Source: Nocardiopsis metallicus
GTDB taxonomy: Bacteria; Actinomycetota; Actinomycetes; Streptosporangiales; Streptosporangiaceae
DNA: 64,000 nucleotides
NCBI RefSeq assembly: GCF_014201115.1
Contig: NZ_JACHDO010000001.1
Coordinates: forward strand, 1,054,001-1,118,000
Reading direction: 5' to 3'
Shown here: in pieces, positions 17,350-25,655 of the stretch
Position numbering within the stretch: position 1 is the first letter of the stretch
How the letters are laid out: the number at the start of each line of letters is the position of its first letter
Program-made: the position numbers and the translations under genes
Notes under the pieces: generated by a model
What the model was told of the DNA's origin: nothing
What the model saw: only the letters and a program-made list of their open reading frames with translations
Database searches by the model: none

Positions 17350-17829
17350 ATGGACATCAGCATTCGCACCTATGCCCCTGAGGACGGTGAGGCCGTGGTC
17401 GGCCTGGCCCTGCGCGCCTGGGAACCCGTACACGCCTCGATGGCGAAGGTGATGGGCACAGAGATCTACGCCCTCACCGTGGGGGACTGGCGTCAGACCC
17501 AGACCCGGGACGTCCAGGCCGATCTGGACGCCGAGGAGACCCGGGCCTGGGTGGCGGTGACCGACCGGGTCGCCGGGTTCGCCACCGTCAAGCTCGACCG
17601 CAAGGAGAGCACCGGAGAACTGCACATGCTCGCGGTCGACCCCGACCAGCAGGAGCGGGGCGTGGGTGCGGCGCTCATCCGGTTCGCCGAGGAGTACATG
17701 CGCGCGGAGGGGGTGAGGGTCGCCCTGATCAGTACCGGCGGCGACCCCGGCCACGCCCCGGCCCGCGCCGCCTACGAGAGCGCGGGTTACACCGGCTTGC
17801 CCGTGGTCAACTACTTCAAGGCGCTCTGA
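17350..17829 (+). CDS. GNAT family N-acetyltransferase
   Basis: 159 residues. Motif A of the acetyl-CoA site is ELHMLAVDPDQQERGVGAALIRFAEEYM, with the pyrophosphate loop QERGVGA. The N-terminal IRTYAPEDGEAVVGLALRAW is the usual first strand and helix. The substrate is unknown. The gene lies alone, just upstream of the TnpB-like element. Confidence 0.85.
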   Translation: MDISIRTYAPEDGEAVVGLALRAWEPVHASMAKVMGTEIYALTVGDWRQTQTRDVQADLDAEETRAWVAVTDRVAGFATVKLDRKESTGELHMLAVDPDQQERGVGAALIRFAEEYMRAEGVRVALISTGGDPGHAPARAAYESAGYTGLPVVNYFKAL

Positions 17830-17951
17830 TCCGAGGGCTCTGAACCGAGCGGCGGCCAGCGCCGGTACACGTTCACGGGTGTATCCGGGGGCGGCGGCGA
17901 CCATCACCCCGGGCCAGGCGACGATCGCGAGCCGGGTGCTGTCGGAGAGGC

Positions 17952-17970
17952 TCACCAGTTTTCTTGGTGA
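17952..17970. repeat. Short hairpin upstream of the TnpB-like locus
   Basis: TCACCA and TGGTGA form a 6-bp stem with a 7-nt loop, about 100 bp before the small coupled ORF. It could be a structured end of the element or a leader structure; no matching hairpin was found at the other side. Confidence 0.25.
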
Positions 17971-18073
17971 TCCCTGGTTTTTCTGAGTTCTGCTCTGGGC
18001 GGCCTGGATGCGCTGACCGCTGGGTTTGGCTGAAACCCCTGCTTTTGTCTCTCCCTCGTGCCATGATTCGAAC

Positions 18074-18187
18074 ATGTCTACCCCTTCCCGGCCCGCGGCT
18101 GATCTCTTGACGGGGCGGGCGGCCACCCGGACCGTCCGCCCCGGCAAGGGTGCGCCGGCCTGGGCCGTGCGGGGTGGCGACCGGTGA
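18074..18187 (+). CDS. 37-residue basic ORF coupled to the TnpB-like gene
   Basis: ATG 18074 opens a 37-residue ORF beginning MSTPSRPAADLLTGRAATR, with nine basic residues. Its stop overlaps the GTG start of the following gene by four bases (GTGA), a classic translational-coupling arrangement. No domain is recognised. It may be a leader peptide that licenses translation of the nuclease-like gene, or a short accessory protein. Confidence 0.4.
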   Translation: MSTPSRPAADLLTGRAATRTVRPGKGAPAWAVRGGDR

Positions 18188-20175
18188 GCCGCAAGATCCC
18201 GCTCGCCGAGGGGCAGACCTGCCGCACCGCGTGTGCCCCGGTGGTGCTGCGCGCCGGGGTGGACGAGGCCACCGGTGAGCTCCTGTCGGCGCCTGTGCTG
18301 GCCGAGCGGGTGGGCTGGGCCGCTGAAATGGTGGCCCAGATGGCCTCCGCACTGCTGGTTGCACACTGGAACACCGCCGATGTACACACCCTGGCCGCCG
18401 GGGCCGATGCCGGAGGCCGCAAGCTCCCCTCGAACGCGTGGATGGCGCTGCGCCGCTTGGGCTGGGCTACCGCACCGCCCCAGGGTGTGCGGGTCAACGA
18501 CCGGATCGTGCGGATGGCCCAGGAACAGGCCGGACGCGTCTTGCGCTCAGCGGTGTGGCGGGCTGAACTCACCGCCGGGGTGCTCGCCACCTGGCCCGCC
18601 GACCCCACCAAGCGCACCCGGGCCGAGTGGGACGCCGTCCGCGACGCGGTCCCCGGCGGCACCGCTCTGCCTTCCGGCGTCATCAAGTCCCGCACCCGGC
18701 AGATCGCCTCGTACCTGCGCAAGCATGACCGTCTTCCGGCCGATGTGTTTGAGCTGGAACCGTCACCGCGTGTGGCGCGGATGGTGGGGCTGGCCGCGTG
18801 CGACGCTCAGCAGGCCACCATCGAACGCCACGAGAGCGACTCGACAAGAGCGCTGCTGCGGTTGCAGTTGCCCACCCGCCCCGCCCCCGAGTCGTACCGG
18901 GACTGGACGTGGGTGGCGTGCCCCCTCCGCTTGCCGCCCACCATCCCGGCCGATGCGGTCCTGCACCTGCCCACCCTGCGCATCGTCGGCACACAGGTAC
19001 GCGCTGATCTGGCCTACACCCACCCCGTTCCCAAGGCCTCCCGTGCCGGGCACACCGTGGCCCTGGGCGTGGACTGGGGCCTGAACACCCTGCTCTCAGC
19101 TGGAGCGGTCCGACTGGACGAGGACGGCCGGATCACCGTCCTGGGCAGTGGCGGTATGTTCCGGGCCGGGGGTGTGCTGGCCAAGCAGCACCGGCTGCGC
19201 CGCCAGGGCGAGTTCCTGCACGCCAAGGCCGCCTGCTACGAGCGGCTCACCGCCGGGGACGACCAGCACCCCCTGGCCGACAAACACCAGGTGCTGCGGG
19301 AGGAGTTCGGGCAGGTGGCCCAGCGCCGGTCCAACCTCAACGACGCCCTCGCCTGGGCTGCCGCCCGCTGGACGGTGGACCAGGCGATCACGGCCGGGGC
19401 CAGGGTCATCTACCTGGAAGACCTGCGCTCGATGGAAGCGGGCGGCATGGGCCGCACGCACAACACCCGCCTGTCCCAGACCGTGCGCGGGCGCATCGCT
19501 GAACGGATGCGGCACCTGGCCGCCGAGGTCGGCATCGCCGTAGTCACCGTCCCGGCGAAGAACACCTCCAAGCACTGCCCCAACTGCCTCACCCCGCTAC
19601 GGCACCGCAAGGCCCCCGACCGCCCCACCACACCCGGGTGGAAGTGGGCCCTGTGCCCCGACCGGGCCGGATGCGGATGGCAGGGCGACCGCGACCACGG
19701 GGCCTGGCAGCGCATCGCCGCACGCGGCCTCACCCACCAGACCAAAACCGTCACCGACCGCACCACGGGCGCGATGGCCATCCGCTCGGTGGTCGACAAG
19801 CTCGAAGCCAAGGCCGTGGTCACGGCCACCGCACCCAAGACCCGCCGGGCGGACCGGTCCAAGACCGGACCCACCCGACACCGCAGGACTCAACGCCCCG
19901 CGCCCAGGCGACGTAGGGCACCCTCCCCCGCCCGGCCCCAGGGCTGGGCGGGCCAGCGTCCGGAGGGACACGCACCAACGGACCGGCCAGGGCTGCCCCG
20001 CGCAGCCCACCGGCACCAGGGCGTGAAGACGATCAGCACACCCACCACCCGGCGAACCCGGCACAGACCGGCCGGAGCGGTGCTGGGCGCGGGCTTCCAC
20101 CTCCACGCCCACGCCACCCCACCGCGGTGGGCAGATCCTCCCTCAGACACCATCAGTCTTGCTGAGGATCACTAA
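18184..20175 (+). CDS. Large TnpB/Cas12-like RuvC-domain protein
   Basis: 663 residues from GTG 18184, well above the roughly 400 of ordinary TnpB. The first 290 residues are an uncharacterised helical region. The RuvC nuclease is split as in TnpB/Cas12: Asp297 in ALGVDWGLNTLLS, Glu412 in VIYLEDLRSME, a zinc ribbon (C465, C468, C491, C497; motif HCPNC), then Asp504 in GDRDHGAWQRIA. All three catalytic acids are present. The last 110 residues are a basic, Arg/Pro-rich tail. No TnpA recombinase and no CRISPR array is adjacent, so it is a lone RNA-guided-nuclease-like gene; miniature actinobacterial Cas12 proteins of the V-U group overlap this size. The 3' flank up to 20290 is where a guide RNA would lie. 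Confidence 0.8.
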   Translation: MSRKIPLAEGQTCRTACAPVVLRAGVDEATGELLSAPVLAERVGWAAEMVAQMASALLVAHWNTADVHTLAAGADAGGRKLPSNAWMALRRLGWATAPPQGVRVNDRIVRMAQEQAGRVLRSAVWRAELTAGVLATWPADPTKRTRAEWDAVRDAVPGGTALPSGVIKSRTRQIASYLRKHDRLPADVFELEPSPRVARMVGLAACDAQQATIERHESDSTRALLRLQLPTRPAPESYRDWTWVACPLRLPPTIPADAVLHLPTLRIVGTQVRADLAYTHPVPKASRAGHTVALGVDWGLNTLLSAGAVRLDEDGRITVLGSGGMFRAGGVLAKQHRLRRQGEFLHAKAACYERLTAGDDQHPLADKHQVLREEFGQVAQRRSNLNDALAWAAARWTVDQAITAGARVIYLEDLRSMEAGGMGRTHNTRLSQTVRGRIAERMRHLAAEVGIAVVTVPAKNTSKHCPNCLTPLRHRKAPDRPTTPGWKWALCPDRAGCGWQGDRDHGAWQRIAARGLTHQTKTVTDRTTGAMAIRSVVDKLEAKAVVTATAPKTRRADRSKTGPTRHRRTQRPAPRRRRAPSPARPQGWAGQRPEGHAPTDRPGLPRAAHRHQGVKTISTPTTRRTRHRPAGAVLGAGFHLHAHATPPRWADPPSDTISLAEDH

Positions 20176-20373
20176 GCAGATCAGAGACGCTGTGGAAGAG
20201 GGCCTCGGCCGCATCCAGTCCGGAGCCCTCGCAGGCCCCTCCACACAGCCAGTATCATTCACCGCCATTGGCGATTATGTCCAGTTCTGGCGATGAATCA
20301 ATCCGGAGGTATGACCGAACCACGGGATCAGGCGGGCGCTACCTCAGACTCCGCCACCTCAAACCCGGCCAAC

Positions 20374-21036
20374 TCAGACCCCGGTCACTTCACCGTGGAC
20401 CTCGGCGGTCGCGCTGATCTCGTTGGCCGTGCCGGGCTCCCGGGAAGCGATCGCCGCGCGGCTGGTCGCCAGGGTCTGGAAGATCTTCGCCGCCAACCGG
20501 GCCGAGGGCACATCGGTGTGCGGCCGCCAGGCGAGGACTCCGCCGACTCCGTCTCCGGTAGGCACCGTCGCCGCGGTCGCCCGGTACAGGTACAGGAAGG
20601 TGAAGTGCTCGTGTTCGGGCTCGCCCCGGTCCGGATCCTCCGGGATCCGGTAGGTGTCCAGGTCGAGCGGGAGCGGGTCCGCCGCGGGCTCGACCTGATC
20701 GGGTACCAGCCCGGTCGCCTCCGTCAGACGGCTCAGTGACGCCTCACTCAACGCGCCGTCCTCAGTGGTCAGGTGCCCGCCCGGCAACAACCAGGGGCCC
20801 CGGTCACCCTGCCGGACCATCAGCACGCGCCAACACGGGTCGAGCACCACGGCCCCCGCGGTCACGTGCCCGACACGGAACTCCTTGGGCGAGGAGAGCT
20901 CGTGCTCGCCGTCCAGCGCCCGCAGCAAGGGACCGGCCGCGTCGACTTCCTTCGGGAAGCGCTCCAGATAGCCGTCCAGCACGGCGCGGATGTGCGTGTT
21001 CGGGATGCTCAATGTGGCTCCTGTCGATCCAGACAC
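20374..21036 (-). CDS. Nudix-fold protein with a degenerate Nudix box
   Basis: 220 residues. The fold is that of a Nudix hydrolase (HVTAGAVVLDPCWRVLMVRQ, then WLLPGGHL). The Nudix helix, however, reads LSRLTEATGL where the family needs R-E-U-x-E-E-x-G-U: the Arg is Ser, the first Glu is Arg and one of the paired Glu is Ala. Metal binding and hydrolysis are therefore doubtful, and it may act as a binding protein or be decaying. It lies beside the TnpB-like locus. ATG 21009 is an alternative start. Confidence 0.75.
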   Translation of the reverse strand: MSGSTGATLSIPNTHIRAVLDGYLERFPKEVDAAGPLLRALDGEHELSSPKEFRVGHVTAGAVVLDPCWRVLMVRQGDRGPWLLPGGHLTTEDGALSEASLSRLTEATGLVPDQVEPAADPLPLDLDTYRIPEDPDRGEPEHEHFTFLYLYRATAATVPTGDGVGGVLAWRPHTDVPSARLAAKIFQTLATSRAAIASREPGTANEISATAEVHGEVTGV

Positions 21037-21144
21037 GTGGCGCCCCCAGCATCGCGGCTCGGTAGCCGCCCTGAACAGTTCCCACGCTGACCAGTGACGA
21101 GGTGGTCACGGAATCTGTACTTCCCGCGAGCTTCTCCGACAAAA

Positions 21145-21182
21145 GGGCCCGCCACGAAACCGGACTGTTCCGTGACGGGCCC
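21145..21182 (-). terminator. Terminator of ctpE
   Basis: GGGCCCGCCACG (21145-21156) pairs with CGTGACGGGCCC (21171-21182) with one mismatch. On the minus strand it is followed by TTTT, so it resembles an intrinsic terminator for the ATPase gene that stops at 21213. Confidence 0.7.
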
Positions 21183-21212
21183 CGTCGATCCAGGTCAGGG
21201 CGGTGCCTCAGG

Positions 21213-23873
21213 TCAGGACGATGGGCCCGCGGCCTCCCGCTCCCGCGCCTCCTCCTCGTCCGCCCGGGACTGCGACCTGGCCAGCATCCGGTCGTCCACG
21301 ATCCGGATGACCGTGATCGCCGCGATCGCCACCCCCGCCACGGTCAGACCGGTGAGGACCTTGGTCGGATCGCTCACGTCCAATTCGAAGAACCACTGCC
21401 CCCACGGCGTCACCATCGCCAGGGTCAGTAGCCCCACCATGGAACCGACCAGCACCACCTTCCACCACACGTACGGCTTGGCCACCAGCAGCAGCACCCA
21501 CAGCGTGGTCGCGCACAACGTGATCACCACCGCCGTGCGGTCCGCGGGGTCGGGCACCGTCCGCCCGCCCAGCACCAGCAGATAGGTCGTCACCGCCGCC
21601 AGACCCGCCACCATGCCCGACGGGATCGCCAACCGCAGCGTGCGCAGCACGAACCCCGGCCGCGCGATGTCGGTGTTGGGCGCCAGCGCCAGGAAGAACG
21701 ACGGGATGCCGAAGGTCACCGCGTTGATCAGCGTCGCGTGCCGCGGGAAGAAGGGGTAGGCCACAGCCAGCAGACCCACGATGATCGCGAGCGTCATCGT
21801 GTACACGGTCTTGGTCAGGAACAGACCGGCCACCCGCTCGATGTTGCCGATCACCCGGCGCCCCTCGGCCACCACCCGGGGCAGCACCGCGAACCGGTTG
21901 TCCAACAGCACCAGCTGGGCCACCGAGCGCGAGGCCGGGCTGCCCGAGCCCATCGCCACGCCGATGTCGGCCTCCTTCAGCGCCAGCACGTCGTTGACCC
22001 CGTCACCGGTCATCGCCACCGTGTGCCCGCGCTCGCGCAGGCCCCGCACCATGTCCCGCTTGCGTTCGGGGGTCACCCTCCCGAAGGCCGAGTGGTCCTC
22101 CACCTCGCGGGCCAGCTTCTCGTCGTCCTCGGGCAGGTCCCGGGCGTCCAACGGCCGGTCGGCTCCGTCCAGGCGCAGCTCACGACCGACCGCGCCCACC
22201 GAGGCGGCGTGGTCGCCGGAGACGATCTTGACGTCCACGCCCTGGTCGGAGAAGTAGTCCAGGGTCGGCCCGGCGTCCTCGCGCACCCGCTGGTCCAGCA
22301 CCACCAGGGACACCGGCTCCACGCTTCCGGGGGAGGCGTCCTCGTCCACCCGGACCGAGGCCCGCGCCAGCAGCAGGACCCGCAGGCCCTGCGCACCCAG
22401 GCGGGCGGCCTCGGCGGCGGCGGGGGATTCCGGCTCGGCGAGGACGTCGGCGGCGCCGAGCACCCAGTGCTGCTCGCCGGAGGGCGTTATCAGGCTGGCG
22501 CCGCTCCACTTGCGGGCGGAGGAGAAGGGGGCCAGCGCGGTCACGGTCCAGCCCGGGGCCTGCTGTCCGCCGGCCGCGCAGCCCTCGGCGATCGCGACCA
22601 TGCTCGGGTTCGGGTCGGGGTCACTGGCGGCCAGCGCGGCCAGCACCCGGGTCGGGGAGACCAGCGCCGGAACCCGCCCCGCGGTCCTGTCCCTGCTGCT
22701 ACCGGTGCCGCTGTCGGCGCCGCCATTGGCGCCGTTGCCGTTCCCGTGCCCGTTGCTGTGAGCGCTCTCCACCGGATCAGCACCCTCGTGCGGCCATCCA
22801 CCGCCCAGGTCGCGGATCTCCGTCAGCCTCATGCCGACCTCGGTGAGCGTGCCTGTCTTGTCCGTGCACACCACGTCCACCCGGGCCAGCCCCTCGATCG
22901 CGGGCAGCTCCTGCACCAGGCACTTGTGGCGGCCCAGCCGGATCACCCCGACCGCGAACGCGATGCTCGTCAGCAGGATGAGCCCCTCGGGGATCATCGA
23001 CACCAGCGCGGCCACCATGCCGCGCAGGGCGTCGGCCAGCGGCCCCGAGATCCCCCCGGAGACGGGCTGGTCCAACGCGACGTGCCCGTTCATGAACAGC
23101 TGGCTGTAGATCAGCAGGCCGCCGATGGGGAACAGCGCGTACGTGATCCAGCGCAGAATGCTGTTGATCCCCGACCGCAGCTCCGACTGCACCAGCGAGA
23201 ACCGGCTCGCCTCCTCGGCCAGCCGCGCCGCGTACGCGTGCCGCCCCACCTTGGTCGCCCGGAAGCGCCCGGCCCCCGCCACCACGAAACTGCCCGACAT
23301 CACCGTGTCCCCGGGCTGCTTGAGCACCGGGTCGGCCTCACCGGTCAGCAGGGACTCGTCGACCTCCAACCCAGCGGCCCAGGTCACGACGCCGTCCACG
23401 ACGATCTGGTCGCCGACGCCGATCTCCAGGACCTCGTCCAGGACGATCTCCTGGGTGGCCACCCGCACCGTCTCGCCGTCGCGCACCACCCTCGGGCGCG
23501 CCGCGTTCACGATCGCGAGCTTGTCCAGGGTGCGCTTGGCTCGCAGCTCCTGGACGATGCCGATCAGCGTGTTGATCACGATGACCAGCGCGAACAGCCC
23601 GTCCTGGACCGGTCCGATCACCGCGATGATCGCGAACAGCACGGCGATCATCGCGTTGATGCGGGTGAAGACGTTGCCCCGGATGATCTGCCCGACACTG
23701 CGACTCGCCCGGACGGGGACGTCGTTGGTCCGCCCGGCCGCGACGCGCTCGGCCACCTCCTCCCGCGACAACCCCGGTTCCGGGGGCGGCCCCATGAGAG
23801 CGGACCGGACCGGTACCGGGTCGGTCGCAGTCGGGGTCGGACCTCGTTCGGTCCGATCGGCTTCTTCGGGCAC
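21213..23873 (-). CDS. ctpE: CtpE-type cation-transporting P-type ATPase
   Basis: 886 residues from GTG 23873, preferred over TTG 23894 because AGGAG lies six bases before it. It matches mycobacterial CtpE closely (NVFTRINAMIAVL, ESLLTGEADPV, QELPAIEGLARVDVV). The phosphorylation motif is CTDKTGTLT (Asp near 338), the actuator loop LTGEAD, the hinge TGDGVNDVLALKEADIG (near 620), and M4 carries SMIPEGLILL. CtpE of mycobacteria takes up calcium. A Gly/Asn/Ser-rich insertion (near 360-385) lies in the nucleotide-binding domain and looks like a flexible loop. The gene is divergent from the NRDE gene. Confidence 0.9.
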   Translation of the reverse strand: MPEEADRTERGPTPTATDPVPVRSALMGPPPEPGLSREEVAERVAAGRTNDVPVRASRSVGQIIRGNVFTRINAMIAVLFAIIAVIGPVQDGLFALVIVINTLIGIVQELRAKRTLDKLAIVNAARPRVVRDGETVRVATQEIVLDEVLEIGVGDQIVVDGVVTWAAGLEVDESLLTGEADPVLKQPGDTVMSGSFVVAGAGRFRATKVGRHAYAARLAEEASRFSLVQSELRSGINSILRWITYALFPIGGLLIYSQLFMNGHVALDQPVSGGISGPLADALRGMVAALVSMIPEGLILLTSIAFAVGVIRLGRHKCLVQELPAIEGLARVDVVCTDKTGTLTEVGMRLTEIRDLGGGWPHEGADPVESAHSNGHGNGNGANGGADSGTGSSRDRTAGRVPALVSPTRVLAALAASDPDPNPSMVAIAEGCAAGGQQAPGWTVTALAPFSSARKWSGASLITPSGEQHWVLGAADVLAEPESPAAAEAARLGAQGLRVLLLARASVRVDEDASPGSVEPVSLVVLDQRVREDAGPTLDYFSDQGVDVKIVSGDHAASVGAVGRELRLDGADRPLDARDLPEDDEKLAREVEDHSAFGRVTPERKRDMVRGLRERGHTVAMTGDGVNDVLALKEADIGVAMGSGSPASRSVAQLVLLDNRFAVLPRVVAEGRRVIGNIERVAGLFLTKTVYTMTLAIIVGLLAVAYPFFPRHATLINAVTFGIPSFFLALAPNTDIARPGFVLRTLRLAIPSGMVAGLAAVTTYLLVLGGRTVPDPADRTAVVITLCATTLWVLLLVAKPYVWWKVVLVGSMVGLLTLAMVTPWGQWFFELDVSDPTKVLTGLTVAGVAIAAITVIRIVDDRMLARSQSRADEEEAREREAAGPSS

Positions 23874-24134
23874 GGATGACTCCTGGTCGGGCAAGGAAGG
23901 CGAACAGGGGCCGGGCCGACGAAACCCCCGCTCAGCCGGACCCCAACGTCAATGCACACAAGACTAGGGAGAGTCCAGAGTAGAAGAGTCACCCCCGAAG
24001 GCGCCCGGGGGCGGCCCACCCTCTTCACCTGGGGGCCAGCACTACCCGGAACTGGGATCGCGCCCCACACGGGCACGAACGCGGTCCGCGTCGTAGAGTC
24101 CTTGCCAAGGGCCCTTGAACGCATGGGAGACAGG

Positions 24135-24917
24135 ATGTGTACGGTCATCGTCGGCTTCGACCCGCAGGCCAGGACACCGCTGGTCGTCGCCGCACTCAGG
24201 GACGAGATGCGCTCCCGCCCCTGGGACTGGCCCGCACGGCACTGGCCGGAGCACCCCGACATCGTCGGCGGCCGTGACCGCCTGGCCGGAGGCACCTGGC
24301 TCGCCGTCGACCCCCAGCGCGAACGGATGGCGGCGCTGCTCAACGGCTGGCCCTGGGACGGCACGATGCCCTGGGAGGGCACCTACCCTGCCAGCCGGGG
24401 CGACCTGCCCCTCAAGACCCTCTCCACCCAGAACCGCGACGCCCTGGCGAGTGAGGACCCCACCCGCTACGCCCCCTTCCACCTGCTGGACGCGGACGCG
24501 CACAGCGCCACTCTGTACAGCTGGGACGGGCGGTGCCTGGACACCCGGGCCCTGCCCCGAGGCGTCACGACCCTGGTCAACACGGGCCTCAACCCCGCCG
24601 ACCCCCGCGCGGCCCGCCACACCCCGGAGTTCGATCGCACCCGCCCCGACCCGGACCTGTCCACGGCCCGCACGGTCAAGGAGATCTGGGGCCAGTGGCC
24701 GGGCCTGATCACCAAGGCGGCCAACTCCGAACCCCGCTCAGCGGGTACGACCCCGGGCGGAGACCCCTCAGCCCTGATCGCCCACGCCGATCTTGGGAAC
24801 GGGGAGGTCTGGGCCACGGGCTCGATCACCCTGATCGCCCTGGACCGCGATGTGGTCCGTTACGCCTTCACGGACACTCCAGCGGTCCTGGAGTCCTGGC
24901 AGCTGGTCGAGACCTGA
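24135..24917 (+). CDS. NRDE (TANGO2-like) family protein
   Basis: 260 residues from ATG 24135, chosen because the family begins Met-Cys and the processed Cys is the N-terminal nucleophile candidate; GGGAGACAGG is just upstream. Typical blocks are MCTVIVGFDP, DIVGGRDRLAGGTWLAVDPQRERMAALLNG, SRGDLPLKT, PFHLLDADAHSATLYSWDG and LVNTGLN. NRDE proteins are linked to metabolism and, for TANGO2, to haem or lipid handling; the bacterial role is unknown. It is the last conserved gene before the accessory zone. Confidence 0.88.
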   Translation: MCTVIVGFDPQARTPLVVAALRDEMRSRPWDWPARHWPEHPDIVGGRDRLAGGTWLAVDPQRERMAALLNGWPWDGTMPWEGTYPASRGDLPLKTLSTQNRDALASEDPTRYAPFHLLDADAHSATLYSWDGRCLDTRALPRGVTTLVNTGLNPADPRAARHTPEFDRTRPDPDLSTARTVKEIWGQWPGLITKAANSEPRSAGTTPGGDPSALIAHADLGNGEVWATGSITLIALDRDVVRYAFTDTPAVLESWQLVET

Positions 24918-24923
24918 GGTCCG

Positions 24924-25039
24924 CCGCCTTTTCCCCGCATGTGTGGGGCTCACGAGAACACCGCTGAGAACCCGCTGGTGTTCGGCGGTCCATCCCCGCG
25001 TGCGTGGGGCTCGTGCCCACGCACGCGGGGATGGACCGT
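24924..25039. CRISPR. Relic of a type I-E-like CRISPR array with an inverted repeat copy
   Basis: On the minus strand a 28-nt repeat at 25012-24985 (GAGCCCCACGCACGCGGGGA plus TGGACCGC) is followed by a 33-nt spacer (24984-24952) and a degenerate repeat at 24951-24924 sharing the first 20 bases except two. The start-to-start distance is exactly 61 bp, the type I-E repeat-spacer unit. The repeat has the GC-rich stem and the GGGGATGGACC end typical of actinobacterial I-E repeats. A third copy lies inverted on the plus strand (25012-25039), so 24986-25008 and 25016-25038 form a perfect 23-bp palindrome with a 7-nt loop. No cas gene is present. The array is a remnant. Confidence 0.65.
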
Positions 25040-25495
25040 GCGCCAACGACTTCTCGCTGAGTGGTGGCGAGGCTCCGGCCGTGGCATTCGGAAAACAGTC
25101 CTGTACCAACTACTACGACCTGCACGGCGTGCTTCTGTACATCGTTATCACAGGATCATTGGCAAGGCGCCAGCCGTCGCATGAGGGCAAGCCAACGTGG
25201 ATGGATTTCGCTGTCTCGTCCACGTTGTCGATCCGAAGCAGAATCTGCCGAGCGCAATGCGATCCGGTTGAAGCGCTCTCTGTTCAATGTGGAGCACAAC
25301 GACCTCCCGGACCGTGTCCGGCGACTCGTGGATTACCTGATCGACCGGGACCGGTGTGACTCGCTGGTGCCGTTGACCTCGTGCGGCTGACTCCAAAGTG
25401 GTGTTCGGCACGCCCGACGAATTCAGCGGAGACTTCTAATCTCGGTGGCTGTCCATCATCAACCGGGCCCCGCACACTAGAACCAGGAGGACAGC
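25040..25495. other. Accessory region of gene remnants
   Basis: No intact gene is seen. The end of a plus-strand frame (about 25250-25390) reads AIRLKRSLFNVEHNDLPDRV and continues to a stop at 25388, with a composition more protein-like than its surroundings, suggesting the 3' remnant of a lost gene. Its family is not recognised. The stretch is less GC-rich than the flanking chromosome. Confidence 0.35.
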
Positions 25496-25597
25496 ATAGA
25501 CGACCTCGACCCGTGCGCGTGCGGCCCCCCATCCGTCACCTGCGAATGCGGCGACCCCCGATGCCCCGCATGCGACCCCACCTGTGAACCGTCCTGA
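25496..25597 (+). CDS. Cysteine-rich mini-ORF with ATA in the start position
   Basis: A perfect AGGAGG at 25485-25490 is followed, after five bases, by ATA (25496) opening 33 codons: IDDLDPCACGPPSVTCECG, then DPRCPACDPTCEPS. Seven of 33 residues are Cys, in C-x-C, C-x-C and C-x2-C pairs, suited to metal binding or to a modified peptide. No ATG/GTG/TTG exists in frame before the upstream TAG. Past its TGA the frame stays open for 16 more codons (PRQLWNRTVNAVWNRK). It is either a gene using a non-standard start or a young pseudogene whose ATG became ATA. The family is unknown. Confidence 0.35.
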   Translation: MDDLDPCACGPPSVTCECGDPRCPACDPTCEPS

Positions 25598-25655
25598 CCC
25601 CGCCAGCTGTGGAACCGCACCGTCAACGCCGTCTGGAATCGGAAGTGACCGCACC

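Noticed and set aside
18184..20175. Functional CRISPR-Cas type V locus at the TnpB-like gene together with the array relic at 24.9 kb
   Set aside because: The relic has type I-E-like repeats, is 4.7 kb away and has other genes between, so there is no evidence that the two belong together.
22690..22770. Repetitive Gly/Asn codons inside ctpE
   Set aside because: A low-complexity coding loop in frame with the ATPase, not a mobile or CRISPR repeat.
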